This document shows positions 35,101 through 44,088 of a DNA stretch of 64,000 bases, one piece after another. Within the stretch, counting starts at the first letter, position 1; each line of letters opens with the position of its first letter. Position numbers and translations under genes: made by a program. The stretch spans positions 252,497 through 316,496 of the forward strand of contig NW_019091475.1 in NCBI RefSeq assembly GCF_001949145.1. The letters run 5' to 3'. The notes under the pieces were generated by a model. It did no database searches and had not been told where the DNA came from. It was given only the letters and a program-made list of their open reading frames with translations. Source of the DNA: Acanthaster planci. Taxonomy: Eukaryota; Echinodermata; Asteroidea; Valvatida; Acanthasteridae.

Positions 35101-36022
35101 TGCCTGAGCTGAAGTCAAAGTGAAAACAATTTTAAAAGTTATAGATTTCCAATGATTTTGTTCAACAGTTTTAGGTTGTGTTTACACACTCCTTTAGCCA
35201 TACCACAGTATAATTTTTGTACAAGCAGTCATAACAATATAGGTGTACTGCTTGAGGTGGGACACAGCCAGCCACTGCCTTATCATCTGTTTAGGACCAG
35301 CCATGTAGCTAGTTAGGAATGGCTAAACTGTCTTAGGTATTTTATGAATTTGCCAAAATACTGACAAATTAACCTTGAATTTCAAGTGTAGCAGAATGGA
35401 TAATTTGGAAAGGAACCTTTTCTTTTATTGTCATTCCTTTAGATTCACAGAACTTACTGAAAATGCATGAAATATATGGTGTTTTTGGTATGTAATGTTC
35501 AACTTCAAAATCTCATTAACAACGAAGAAGAGGGTCATGTTGGCAGGAAAAGTTTCATAACCTTCATTCCATTTAACCCTGACATTTTCTTGATATGTGA
35601 ATTGAGTGTCATTTCCGTGATGGATGACTTTCCAGTACGGGGAATTTTACAGCTTTCCCCTCCTCTTTGATGTTGTCAGTTGGGAGATGGATGACAGTAG
35701 TGCCTCATGTTTCTTCTTACTTTTAAAATAAATCATGTTATATTTCACCTAGAAGACTTGTCACATTTTGTTTTGTTTTTTAATTCCAGAGTACAGTGAT
35801 CAGATTACGTCCGATCTCATCCCGTCCCTCAATGTGTACCCTCGCTTGTGCATTGTACAGCAGGATGACCATCGCCATGCAGCCATGTTCCCGCCAGCTG
35901 ACCACTTCACCCTGACCCCTGCCCATACCCCTAGAGTGATCACCAAGGCCGAGATAACAAGGTTTGCCAGAGAGTTCCTGAGAAGAGGCAACACAATGAT
36001 GTTACAGACAGAGCAGTTTTGA
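988..36022 (+). CDS. Multi-thioredoxin-fold protein, TXNDC16/TXNDC11-like, 5' partial, 18 exons in window
   Basis: Exons I infer: 988-1432, 1718-1830, 2024-2149, 2724-2858, 3578-3704, 4303-4602, 4850-4944, 5665-5799, 6637-6831, 7697-7934, 9205-9386, 11619-11711, 13286-13561, 14052-14170, 14523-14657, 15395-15503, 16256-16376 and 35790-36022. All are bounded by AG and GT, phases agree at every junction, and the sum is 3177 bases, or 1058 residues plus TGA. The chain reads as several thioredoxin-like folds: alternating strand motifs such as LPAVVVLDF and FPTLIAF, an APWG at about residue 375 and a CSNC at about 616. Multi-thioredoxin proteins of this layout act in the ER lumen in oxidative folding or as chaperone scaffolds. 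That role is inferred from the fold, not shown here. No signal peptide is visible because the true start lies upstream of the window, and the C-terminus (LQTEQF) is not a KDEL-type signal. Naming it TXNDC16-like rests on the number and spacing of folds and is uncertain; that it is a real thioredoxin-fold gene is fairly sure. Confidence 0.72.
2418..2645. mobile_element. MITE (family A), copy 1
   Basis: Terminal inverted repeats GGGTAATACCAGAAATTAGG (left) and the reverse complement of ATTTCTGGAATCCCC (right) bound a 228-bp element without coding capacity. Subterminal GTGTCCCTGTTACAT and its inverted counterpart also pair. Flanks TTAT and TTGT suggest a 4-bp target duplication with one mismatch. 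It is homologous along its full length, in opposite orientation, to the element at 27691-27945. Confidence 0.75.
2724..3704 (+). CDS. Exons 4-5: second non-catalytic thioredoxin-like fold
   Basis: Exon 4 (2724-2858) encodes a helix-rich stretch and the strand ELALIAFVDEDS. Exon 5 (3578-3704) gives the second half of the fold, with a cis-Pro-like loop in IQTLPAVVVLDFRG, the typical end of a thioredoxin core. No cysteine pair is present, as in the b-type domains of protein disulfide isomerases. Exon 4's donor (GAG then gtgaaa) is followed after only about 7 bases by the AT-rich tail of a SINE, so this splice site sits right at a transposon insertion. Confidence 0.65.
2866..3209 (-). mobile_element. 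tRNA-derived SINE, copy 2, near full length
   Basis: Read on the minus strand from 3209, the head contains an A-box-like TGGCCTAGTGGTTAGGGTG and a perfect B-box GGTTCGAATCC, the two internal RNA polymerase III promoter boxes of a tRNA. A body of about 200 bp follows, and then a 3' end shared with the copy at the window start, closing in (ATT)n at 2866-2880. The segment aataacagttaat before the tail, with tgtatagggcatg beside it, resembles LINE 3' ends that many SINEs borrow for reverse transcription. No intact target duplication is clear; AATAT on both sides is possible. Confidence 0.75.
4303..5799 (+). CDS. Exons 6-8: thioredoxin domain with APWG in place of APWCxxC
   Basis: Exon 6 (4303-4602, 300 bases) contains TLVCFHAPWGHDTG, which aligns with the active-site strand of a catalytic thioredoxin domain (normally FYAPWCGHC) but has Gly and Asp/Thr where the two cysteines should be. 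The acidic FGSVDLNKHAEG follows as in PDIs. Exon 7 (4850-4944) supplies the GVPFSVLFWW strand with a cis-Pro, and exon 8 (5665-5799) an acidic tail (EQDIDDE). For exon 7 the first donor (after 4933) breaks the frame into exon 8; the donor gtcaat after 4944 keeps it, so I chose that one. Exon 8's acceptor could be after 5664 or after 5667 (one residue's difference). Confidence 0.68.
5162..5211. repeat. Imperfect hairpin in AATCCTCC-rich tract
   Basis: Arms 5162-5180 and 5193-5211 (cctccgaaatcctccaaaa against its near-reverse complement) can form a 19-bp stem with about three mismatches. The surrounding 5066-5235 is rich in CCTAACCC and AATCCTCC words. Confidence 0.6.
6637..9386 (+). CDS. Exons 9-11: basic linker and thioredoxin domain with CSNC
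   Basis: Exon 9 (6637-6831) encodes a basic linker (KRLKVKRKDK). Exon 10 (7697-7934) carries TLVAFVQTDCSNCRRKM, the active-site region of a thioredoxin fold with a CxxC (CSNC, about residues 616-619) but not the usual W before it. Exon 11 (9205-9386) completes the fold with MYIMNCT, a cis-Pro strand GFPTLIAFRG and a final MDYHGML. Of all the folds in the protein this is the only one that keeps a CxxC pair, so it is the best candidate for redox activity. The donor used for exon 10 is atca/gtaggt at 7934/7935, required by the phase of exon 11; the more obvious gtgaaa three to four bases later would break the frame. Confidence 0.68.
7555..7613. repeat. Near-perfect 24-bp inverted repeat
   Basis: Arms 7555-7578 and 7590-7613 are reverse complements with one mismatch (core CTAACAGTCCTCAGTCCT) around an 11-base loop, inside intron 9. 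It could be a tiny foldback element or a hairpin RNA when transcribed; nothing identifies it further. Confidence 0.8.
9824..10792. repeat. 20-bp minisatellite, interrupted by assembly gap
   Basis: Units are TTGTTCTTAGCATGCTTGTG and TTGTTCTTAGCATGGGTGCA, largely alternating, so that a 40-bp higher-order unit is visible in the middle. The outermost units carry CTGAGCATG instead of CTTAGCATG, as expected when the array homogenises from its centre. It lies in intron 11. Long open frames on both strands here are products of the repeat, not genes. Confidence 0.92.
10445..10686. other. Assembly gap (242 N)
   Basis: A run of N lies wholly inside the 20-bp minisatellite, so the true repeat copy number is unknown. 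Confidence 0.99.
11225..11513. repeat. Direct repeat pair of about 59 bp
   Basis: Segments 11225-11283 and 11455-11513 share GTCCTACTGCTTGCTAT and a following TTTGYGCAATTCT, about 230 bp apart in the same orientation, in intron 11. This points to a local duplication or the ends of an old direct-repeat-bounded insertion. A minus-strand open frame (11466-11248) spans the interval but resembles nothing I know. Confidence 0.6.
11619..14170 (+). CDS. Exons 12-14: helical linker and start of the fourth fold
   Basis: Exon 12 (11619-11711) encodes a helical WFSEISLPAVKQL segment that ends the CSNC fold. Exon 13 (13286-13561, 276 bases) is GC-richer than the introns and encodes helices with three cysteines (PLECYRVACERLYGRARC) and a charged helix RSKKEKEMIVTQ. 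Exon 14 (14052-14170) carries a short strand run (IKSLVFSLGRNLMVTLQD). I do not recognise a named domain in exon 13. Exon 13's acceptor is agag before 13286; an AG at 13282-13283 would bring a TGA into frame. Coding status is supported by phase continuity on both sides. Confidence 0.62.
11712..13285. other. Intron 12, possible relict coding sequence on minus strand
   Basis: The segment 12200-12963 is GC-richer than its surroundings and, read on the minus strand, is open in long blocks broken by a few stops (for example 12963-12661, containing NLCQKW). The look is that of a decayed element or pseudogene, but I cannot name a family. Confidence 0.25.
14523..16376 (+). CDS. Exons 15-17: fifth thioredoxin-like fold, first part
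   Basis: Exon 15 (14523-14657) gives CTDLIVAFVQDHSRLPVTHL. Exon 16 (15395-15503) gives HNLPVMIALVNRGHL, a strand ending like the start of a thioredoxin core. Exon 17 (16256-16376) gives the helix SSAYEFYDE followed by MVFVSLNADEFPKWAS, matching beta-3/alpha pattern 'FVsLNadefp' of thioredoxin-like folds. No CxxC is present. Exon 15 is the least certain: its acceptor (acgtgaag) has a poor pyrimidine tract, but it is the one that keeps frame with both neighbours. Exon 17 ends with G/gtaagt, after which comes the 19.4-kb intron. Confidence 0.6.
15565..15990 (-). repeat. Tandem array of three tRNA-like units
   Basis: Three divergent units start, on the plus strand, at 15565, 15718 and 15858. On the minus strand each ends in a B-box-like sequence (GGGTTCACATCCC, AGTTCAATTCCC, GGTTCATGTCCC), preceded by an anticodon-arm-like part; in the third this is ACTGGAATTGCAGACC with the A-box-like ATCTCAGTGGATGAACACTG. 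Spacing is about 153 and 140 bp. This looks like a tandem or multimeric tRNA-derived SINE, not functional tRNA genes, since the arms do not pair well. Confidence 0.55.
17041..17308. repeat. 22-bp minisatellite, about 12 copies
   Basis: The unit is tctgggtacctgtgtttggg plus ca, with each copy bearing a KpnI-type GGTACC. Variants at the ttt/tgg and tct/ttt positions are mixed through the array. As 22 is not divisible by three and the unit has no stop, all frames on both strands are open, which explains the long shadow frames here. Confidence 0.92.
26783..26794 (-). promoter_or_regulatory. CTCF-like site
   Basis: On the minus strand the sequence reads CCAGTAGAGGGCGC, a perfect fit to the vertebrate CTCF core CCASYAGRKGGC. 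It lies in intron 17. Weaker relatives (GCGCCCYCT cores) occur at about 8635, 43297, 51008 and 63717. Whether CTCF of this animal binds it is unknown. Confidence 0.45.
27691..27945. mobile_element. MITE (family A), copy 2
   Basis: A 255-bp element with inverted ends GGGTAATTCCACAAATTAGG and, on the other strand, GGGTAATTCCAGAAATTAGG, flanked by a perfect 4-bp duplication TAAT (27687-27690 and 27946-27949). The interior matches copy 1 (2418-2645) in reverse orientation, for example CTGCCAAACAAATAGTAATA. No coding capacity. Confidence 0.85.
30168..30255. repeat. (TACATG)n tract and 11-bp hairpin
   Basis: 30180-30222 is a run of tacatg/tacacg words. Just after it, cctgaagaagg and ccttcttcagg form a perfect 11-bp stem around a short loop (about 30223-30251). 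Confidence 0.7.
30320..30438. mobile_element. 119-bp foldback MITE (family B)
   Basis: The left end GGCTGCATCCGAATCTG and the reverse complement of the right end, GGCTGTGTCCGAAATGGG, form terminal inverted repeats. Pairing continues inward (AGAGCTA..GGTCTAGGTC against CAGAGCTACGGCTAGGTC). Flanks ATACTAA and ATAATAA suggest a 7-bp duplication with one mismatch. The GGCTGYGTCCGAA end recurs in many animal MITEs. Confidence 0.7.
30593..30731. repeat. Foldback repeat, GTAAGTCTGATGCCTCATA arms
   Basis: The left part repeats TCTGATGCCTCA and AGCCTGATGCCTCA in tandem. The right part carries the inverted forms (GAGGCGTCAGACTTATG, GACGCATCGGACC, TATGAGGCATTGGTCTTAC). The whole can fold on itself with mismatches. 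Confidence 0.6.
34314..34458. repeat. Pair of G-quadruplex-type tracts on opposite strands
   Basis: 34314-34335 is a C-rich tract (ccccttcccctccccc...), giving four G-runs on the minus strand. 34434-34458 is GGGGAGTGGGAAGGGGAGGG on the plus strand. Both match the four-run G-quadruplex pattern, about 100 bp apart. Confidence 0.55.
35790..36022 (+). CDS. Exon 18: terminal exon, end of last thioredoxin-like fold
   Basis: After a good acceptor (tgttttttaattccag) the exon opens in the phase left by exon 17 (G plus AG makes Glu) and encodes PSLNVYPRLCIVQQDD, the cis-Pro strand of a thioredoxin fold, then AAMFPP, then a closing helix ITRFAREFLRRG. It ends with EQF and TGA at 36020-36022. The pattern of P-x-L-x-I-V, then FPP, then a last helix is that of the C-terminal thioredoxin-like module of TXNDC16-type proteins. 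There is no ER-retention motif. Confidence 0.72.
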
Positions 36023-36533
36023 AATAAGGGCGGAAAGTGGGGGAAATGAAGGAGTGTTGTGAAATTTACATGTACCTGTAGGATTGTCACTTATTTGTTT
36101 ACTGTACTCCTCTTTGATAACATGCCCAAAGGTTCTTCTAAGTTAAAGTTGTGATGGCACTTTAGCTCTCAATCAAGGGAAAAAAATTAGAGATGAAGAA
36201 GTCCTCAGTGGTAGACATGGGAGAAATGCCCCAGAATGAATTTCCAGAGAAACCAACGGAATCTTGAAGGGACAGGAACATCCCATCCACTTGTTGACCT
36301 GGTTGAGATATGAACTTGGGTGGCACAGGTGAAAAGATGTTTTGACAACCTGACTCTCGGGCAATCCTTTCTTTTTTGGCAAACCAGATTAACCCAGGTT
36401 AATGGATGGAACAATGCCTTTGCCCCAGAAAGAAACAGTATAGGAAAGAAGCATTCTTGTCAACTACTCTCGAAGTGGTAGCAGAATACCCTTAAAGTGA
36501 ATGGTGATGTTTGTCCACTAAGTACATATTAAA
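36023..36533 (+). promoter_or_regulatory. Probable 3' UTR with ATTAAA poly(A) candidate
   Basis: No canonical AATAAA is seen in the first kilobase after the stop. The common variant ATTAAA occurs at 36528-36533, about 500 bases after the TGA. It is the only candidate I can point to and it is weak. Confidence 0.25.
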
Positions 36534-37074
36534 ACTAGAGAAAGCAGTGACCTCATGTCATTGGGATCAAGTAATAATGTGTGTCACAGTAACAGGATGA
36601 TGAGTATCAGTGTTGTCATAAATCGAGCCATATAGATGGTATAAAAAGTAACTGTCATTGCTGATAAAATTGCTGTATGTCTTACCCCTAATTATGAAGT
36701 CAGCAATCACTCATCTCACATGCCAATTTTGCCAGCCCTGGCTGAAGGTGCCTACAGTGAAACCTGTTGCCTTTTTTGAAATCTGTTTCCATAGTATGTA
36801 CCGCATTGTTGTGCCAGGTAGGAAAAAAAAAGTATTAGGATATTGTTCTTTACTTACGAATAGTGGATTCAGTTGCATCTAAAGGTTAGGATTCACAACC
36901 AGGAGTCACTGCCAGTGACCTTAGATGTGCTGTGAGTCACTTGACTTTCAAAACCAGCCTGCCGGATCAATATGTCCACTGATTTGTTTTGACCAGGAAC
37001 TGATAACCCAGAATATGATACACCTTGCAGGAGCATGTGTCTCTTTGAGTGAGACTTGCACTGTTTCATCACCA

Positions 37075-38098
37075 GTAGCCTTATGCTTGGCTCTGGGTGC
37101 TATCTGTTGGAGGGCATTACAGCTGCCTCCTCCCTCCCAGTAATCTTGGCTCTATATGCAAGCCATTAATGGCGGCCAGTGCTGCTGCTGGTTACAGCCT
37201 TGGCTTTGGGTGCTAGGTGCTAGCAGCCTAGCACTGCCTCACTCTCAGTTACTTGGGCTATAGGTGCTAGCCACTGAGTGCCAGTACTGCTGCATTCCTC
37301 TTAGCCTCAGTTGTAGGTACTAGCCGGTACTGCTGCATCCTGACACAACCTTGATTGTAGGTGCAAGCTACAGAGGAGCCAGCCCTGCTGCTTTCCCTCT
37401 AGCCTCAGCTGTAGGTGCTAGCCAGTATTTTTACACCCTTATGCAACCTTGATTGTAGGTGCTAACCACAGAGGAGCCAGTACTGCTGCATTCCTACTAG
37501 CCTCAGTTGTAGGTATTAGCCAGTGTCATTGCACACTGATACAACCTTGGTTGTACTGAGTTGCTAGACTCTGAAGGGCCTGCGTTTCTCTGTACCTGTT
37601 AGCCTTGACTCCAGGTGCTGGCCATGGAGGATACTCCATCCCCAGTAACCTCAGCTGTACTGTAGGTGCTGGTCTGCTGCAGCCTTGTGTCTATGTACTT
37701 CAGGTACTAGCCATCGAAGGTACCAGCACTGCTATGCTCTCAGTATCCTCTGCTTTAAGTTCTAGGTACTGATGAGCCAGTACTACTGCACCCCTGATGC
37801 AAACGTTGGTTGCAGGTGCTAGTCTCTGAGTGACCTCTCCTGTTCTGTTCCTGCTAGCCTTTACTTTAGGTGCAAGTCGTGGAGGGATATTAGCATTGCT
37901 ACAATTCCCAGCCACCTCAACTGTAGGTCCTAGCCTACGGCAACCTTGGCTCTAGGGGCTAGCCATTGAAGAGAATAGCACTGCAACACCCTCATAACCT
38001 CAGTTTTTTGGGTGCTAGCCATTAAGGGGGCCAGTGTTGCTGCATATCTAGTAGCCTTGACTGCAGGTGCTACCCATTAAGGGCGCCCAATACTGCAC
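37075..38098. repeat. Degenerate tandem array, unit about 62 bp
   Basis: Some 15-16 diverged copies of a unit like GCCTCAGTTGTAGGTGCTAG, CCACTGAGGAGCCAGTACTG, CTGCATTCCT fill about 1 kb. The key words (ctagcc, gtaggtgctagcc, ccagtactgctgca) recur at roughly 60-65-bp spacing. Copies differ by many substitutions and small indels, so the array is old. Confidence 0.8.
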
Positions 38099-40534
38099 AC
38101 TTCAATCCTTACATTTCTCAGTCATTATTAGGAAGTTAAGCAGGTTTCTTTAACATTTTAGAAAAACTGGTTACTTTTTTTTAATGGGTAACCTGTAGAA
38201 ATAAGTTGTAACATGTTAGTGCTGTCTTCAGATTAAGATGTGTGTGTGCTCTTCCAAAGGAAAAGACCTATTTTGCCTGATCAACATTAATTTGTCTCGG
38301 TAATTTTTTTTTCAATGTGCCCACTACCGTGAAACTGATGTTATACACTTTTTTGATGCAAGTGCAATATTGCTGTTTCATACCGGTTGCATCATATTAT
38401 AACTGGGATTTGTGGGTAATGGGCAGATGTGGAACACCAGAAGGAGAAATTCCAGCGAGAAAAACCTGCACTGTCATTTGCCTTTCCTGACCCACAATGA
38501 TGCGATCCGGCCCTGTCATACATTTTCCCCCATTAAAAAGACCTCCTGGGAATTGGTTGAGGAATTAGATTTTCCAATACTTCATAGGATGTAGATTATT
38601 TCATGTCTATAGTGTAGTTCCTAAAGAGTGTCAGATGCATACGATAGTAACTGTATCCCTCGGTTCCTTGGGGATGTGCTCACATCAGCAGTAGTGCCCC
38701 TTTTGCCCTTCAGCATCCCTTGGCCGGCATGGCCTTGAACATTGGACAGGTAATGTGACTTATGCTGGATCACCCTCAAGGGGATCCCTTTTTTCAGCTT
38801 CCTCGCCAGTTTGATTATACATGTACATGCATCACCAGAGCCTTTCCTCCTGTCCCTGCTACCATTAAAAAGCGTCCAGTTTTAGTACACATAACCTCTG
38901 TATACATGCATTAGGGTCGCGAAATGAACTTGAGAGTGTCTCGTGTTTGTTTAAAGTGGGGATGCGTGTGCCTTTTCCACTAAGTCGTTATGAGTGCTCT
39001 CTGCCAGATGATCCCAAACCCCAGATTAAAAAAGGTATGATTCCGCCGACCTGATTTCGCGTTTCCCGGTCAGAACTGGAAACGGGACTTAACAAGTCCT
39101 GACATTGGCGGGAAGGCTCCGTCAAAACTGGTCAGTCACAGGCCTGGCACGTGAGACAGTGATTGAAGTCCGCGTTGTCAGTCAACCGGCCGGATCTCCC
39201 CGCTCCGGGTCTGTATACAATGTAGTTGGCCTGAACATGCATGTTAATCAAAGGTACATCATGCACTGCTGCACGTCTCGGATATCTGGAAGTTTGGTTT
39301 TCTAAAGATTTTGCGGCAGGAAAATGTTGGTATTATTGAGGTTCGACCTTCGGCCCTTCTCCATGCAAAAAAATCTGGTCACGTGCCTTATGTTTTTCCA
39401 AGTGACGAAAAGCTTCTTGTATCTCATTTCTGGAGGATTTTTTCATACGATGTTAGTCTAGCCATTTCTAGCACAGGGGAGACAGCGTCAGGAAGTTGTG
39501 ACTGCGGCTGGAACTTGACACTCTTGAATGGAAGTCACAGCTGCAGTGGCTGCAGCTATCTCCCGTAGATGTGCCTTATGCACAAATACCAGCTGTAGCC
39601 TGTGGACCTGGACACTGTCTGTGCTGTGTATGCATCTACATGCATGGAACGTTCAGTTCCTGGCTGATTGGAAAACGTCAGTTCAGAAGCTTTGCAGCAT
39701 ATGTATCTAGGCCCGACATATAAATATATCGCCAATTTCATAGTTATATTACAAGACGTAGGCTCATCTACATGTACTTTCATTCAATTCGGTTTTTCAT
39801 TCCTCAGCGCCATACAATTATCTTATTGCGGGTCCAAACCTAGAAAAGCTTTTTAATTCCTGCATCTTATAGATGACCCCCCCACCTTTTACGCATTTGA
39901 TCAGCGATTACCAACTTCTTCCCGTTGTTGCTCAATCATTAGAGTGCAAGATAACCCCGCTATATTGGAGTGTCTCCGGTTATCCATCAGTTGTCGGAGT
40001 TCAGGTTGACAGCTGTCAGATATACCCTGGCTTGTCATTCCAGACATCACAGAACCAACTCCATGTCAGTGTTTTCCCTTCAACGCAAGAGAGCCAACTC
40101 ACGACTGGGGCACAAGCTGCCGATTTCCCGGCTAAATAATTCTGTTCTGGAGCTAAAACGAATCTGACAATTGGGATTAAGGGGACACGTGTTTCAGATT
40201 ATCCGAGGCTTGCTCAGGGAAGCGGAACCTGAATGCTGCTGTTTCGCAGGTGTAATTGGCTGTTCGTCAGCCTGTTGAGGTTTGTTCCCGTCCCGATGCT
40301 CGATCGCCCCAGGATGTACCTGTTCCTCGGGAGAGTCGCACCAGAGCTCCTTGTTCACCGACTGATATACTGTTTCTTGTAATTTTTCCCCTTGAGTATG
40401 CAAGTTTTTACCCAGAACGAAGCCGTCTGGTGCTACGTATGACGTCAAGGACAAAATGCAGACACTCCTTTTTATTCTTGCCGTGAGCCAGATCCACGGA
40501 GGCACTGGCCTTCCTAGCCTTTCGGCTAGCTGTA

Positions 40535-40733
40535 AATATACCCAGCAAGAAATGAGATCGAGGGGTACCCCCCCCAACATGTCCAATCCCTATACACATT
40601 CCAGACTATTGTTACTTAACACATCCCCCCCAGGATGTCTGAAAGGAATTCCCCAGATTCCTGCGAGACAATGACCAACACAAAGCATGGGGGGTTCTCT
40701 CCGTCTCATACTTTGCTGCATATGGCTGTAAAA
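40535..40733 (+). repeat. Dispersed repeat, copy 1
   Basis: About 200 bp homologous to the inverted copy at 43898-44088. Shared words include CCCCAACATGTCCAATC, AGACTATTGTTAC, and GAGACAATGACCAACACAAA. No terminal inverted repeats or coding sequence is seen. Confidence 0.75.
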
Positions 40734-43700
40734 GCCCCACATGCTTTAATACCCTTAAATACAATGACAAACCAGAAGACCAGTAGATGGAATTTCAGGT
40801 TATTCATGGTGAAGGACGGCAACAGGTGGAAAGTTTTGCGGTAGCACCTTCCGAAGGAATATATTTCTCTTATGAGTATGTGTGGTTCTGGTATACGGCC
40901 GATATGGTGTTCGAGGATCATTACTGAGGTTGCTTCAGTCGATATCCTTTTAGGATCCTTTTGAGTTGAAGTTTCAGAAACGAAATCAGCCGCCGGGCTT
41001 AGTCCCCAAGATGTGATATCTGTGCTGAATCTTGAATAAGTTGACAGTAGAAACGTATTTGTGAAAGAGGGAAGTTATACATTAACTTGTAAAGAGGAAA
41101 ACGTTAATATAAAAGTCTAGATAATGCAGTTTTTTATCAAGTTCATTCTGAATTGCTCAAGTTTTTTAAGATGGTAATTTTGGTATTTATTTGTTAGATG
41201 AAAGTTCTTTGCGCGTGAGTTGAATCCGTCCTGGTTTTCATGTTTGTATATATTGGATTTTGCTATATTTAAGACAGAAGGTTATTTCATGATTGTATTA
41301 AACTGTAAATCAGATCCATTCGAAGTACATAAATGTGACGTTGATATAAATGTAAATTGCTTACCAGAGAGTTTTCGATTGGAACAGTTTTCCCATTTGT
41401 AGTATTTTTATATCAGTGAGAGTATATTAATAAATGATTTGAATACACAAACGTAGCAGTTGAGATACCGACAGTTCTGTTATTATAATCGATCAACATC
41501 GACGATAGACATATAGATAATCAAAATTGTCAAATCTTGTACATATTGTTTCTCAACTTATTTTTCAAACAGACATCCCTTACTTCTTCTGGAAGTGCTA
41601 TATGCCTTGAATCTTGCGTCACAGTTTCTCATTGTTTCCCCCGTACATGGAAACACGTTAATTTTATTTTGTACTCATTAGACGAAGGCTGTGTTAGAAT
41701 TTCTTGGCTGTGACTTGGAATCACAGGCAACTCTATGGGAAAGGGCCTCAGCCCGTACCATCGAGTCGTGTAGTGTCAAGCTGCAGCCAAGTTTTGTGGC
41801 GTTATATTGGCTTACACATGGATGGATGGATCTTGCCCCCATGACATGGCGTCCTTGTGTGAACACGATTTGTGAAACTTTATCTTTCCTCAGAACTGTC
41901 AACTCAAGCAGACGCTGTCCCTCAAAATTAAACTCCATCCAACCGCGTTTTCCTCTCTAGAGGAGCTCCGTTCCCACCAACCGCATCCGCGCTTCTCACG
42001 CGACGCCGCACACCTCGCCCGTCTTTTCTTTATATACCTGTCTATTTTTAGCTCCGAAAAACAACAAAGCAGCCACCTGCCGTCTTGTCACTATTTTTCT
42101 TTTATGTGTTGTGACTCGTTTGCGCTTGAACACAGTGCTGGCATGCAAATTAACTAATACCTTTGGTATTGTCATGAGACAGCTGCATCGCTTGTCTTCT
42201 CGAGTCTTTGTCAGAGCGGCATTGTCTTTAAATCTGCCGAGAGATTGTCTTCCAGTGTGACTTATCCCTTCACGCGTAATTGTCAAAACCTCCTCTGGAC
42301 AGTTTTTCTTTCTCATCGTTGGGTGACTCAGGAATTTGATATGATTGAAATTGAAAATGGCAGCGTCTGTCACTCAATTTTCCAGCCCATACCGCACAAA
42401 TCTTTTAATTTTGGAATCATTCGCCACTTTGTTTTATGCACGAATAACGGGGGAGGATTCAGTGTTTTTCCAACACCACTTGGAGAAAGTGTTGGGCTAT
42501 CCCCAACAAGCAGCTGCACAATTTGTCTTACTTATTAAATGGTTAATCCCCCTTCAAAGAGGAATTAGAGAAACTTAAGCAAAAACATTTGTCATACAAC
42601 GTTAGTTACTCCTGAGCCCATTCTGTACTTGACAAACGACATTTTCCTGAAATACTTTGACGCAGAGTCAAAATGATTGAACTAGTGGCCTGTCAATAAA
42701 TAAATGCCTCCTAAATATCGGGATACACGAGTGCAAAAGATGCAAAGGCCATTGCTGCTGGATGATCCCTGAGATCTTCATACATGCCACTCGTTCTCTA
42801 CAGAACTTCTTCTCTGGCAAAAAAGATTCACGCGGTTAGCTAACAGAAACCTTCGTCTCGTCTTTTTTTATTTAGTGGAGTGACCCCCCCCCATTCCAAC
42901 CCCCTTCGGCGCGTCTAGTTCGCCTAGCCTGGCCGACCAAAACCCTATCTCAAACTCCTAGTTACAAAACTATCCAGTTGGTGCCGATTCCATCCGTTCC
43001 GTCGCTTATATACCATTCTATTTTTCGATCTAGATTTCGGTCAGCTCTGCCACCTGTTGTGGACTCTACCACATTACTTATTGTGTCACTTCCAGCATGT
43101 TCCAATAATTACTAGTAGGCACGCAACAACCGCTCGGACAATTTGGGATAACACGTCATTTCCGTTACAGTTGCCCGGAAACTCGGGAAAATGTCGTGGC
43201 TTTTTTATTTGAACAAAGATTTTAGTAATGAAAGGAAGAATCATATACTCTCTCTCTGCGCACGGGTGTATGAGCCCCGAGCTGGGCCAAGAGAGGGCGC
43301 AATTTTCCGAGAGAGGCCCTTGCGGTGGGAAACTACACTTTGCTGGTTCACAAATAACTGTGCTCGCGTCGCGCATCGCTATACGAGCACTCCCCACCAA
43401 CGTGGCTCTCTTCAACCGATGAGGGGGTGTTTCTGCTCAAGGTGAAAGCATGTAGGTTTTCCGTTGGGGACAGGACAGGTCACATTTCTTTAAGTGGAGC
43501 CCGCCTCCAAATACGCTTCCGAAACTGAAAGAAGAAGATGTAACTTTCTTATTCCGGCTTTAATGTGGCCAAATTTGACACGTTAGTATTTTAATATTGA
43601 ATGTTTGTATCTTTAATACCCTCTAAGGGCTGAATCCTACGCAGTGCACAGGGAGGAATAAAACATTGTCAAAATTACTCTCTGAAGAGAGGCTCCAGAA

Positions 43701-43897
43701 GTACATGGTTCTGCGTGACCTTTGGACTCGCAAATCTGAGTAAAATTACCGCTTGGGACTCTTTTTGAAACAATAACAATGGAGTGGCGTCAACCTGCAA
43801 AGGAAGGGGTACTCCAGTAGCAGCCTCCCCCCCCCCGCACGCACACACCTGTAGATACACCAGTCCAGCCCTCTGCCGCCTTATCAGCATCCTCCCA

Positions 43898-44088
43898 CAT
43901 ATGGAACAAGATATGAGACTTAGAGAACCCCCCCCCCGCTTTGTGTTGGTCATTGTCTCACTAGAATCTGAGGAATTATTTTCAGACATCTAGGGGGATG
44001 TGTAAGGTAACAATAGTCTAGAGTGTGTGTAGCGATTGGACATGTTGGGGGGGGGGTACCCCACGGCCTCATTTTTTGCTGGATACAT
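43898..44088 (-). repeat. Dispersed repeat, copy 2 (inverted)
   Basis: Inverted relative of 40535-40733, with longer G/C homopolymers (ggggggggg at 44046 onward). Similarity ends near CATATG on one side and CCAGCAAA on the other, giving approximate element borders. Confidence 0.75.

Larger units (their letters stand above)
16377..35789 (+). other. Intron 17, 19.4 kb, non-coding
   Basis: Bounded by gtaagt at 16377 and ttccag at 35789, this single intron makes up more than half of the visible gene. It holds the 22-bp minisatellite, a MITE, two other foldbacks, a CTCF-like site and G-rich tracts. I found no nested gene: open frames inside are short, low in complexity and unlike known proteins. 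Confidence 0.65.

Noticed and set aside
40440-40447. Perfect CRE palindrome TGACGTCA
   Set aside because: About one or two are expected by chance in 64 kb and no promoter is evident nearby.
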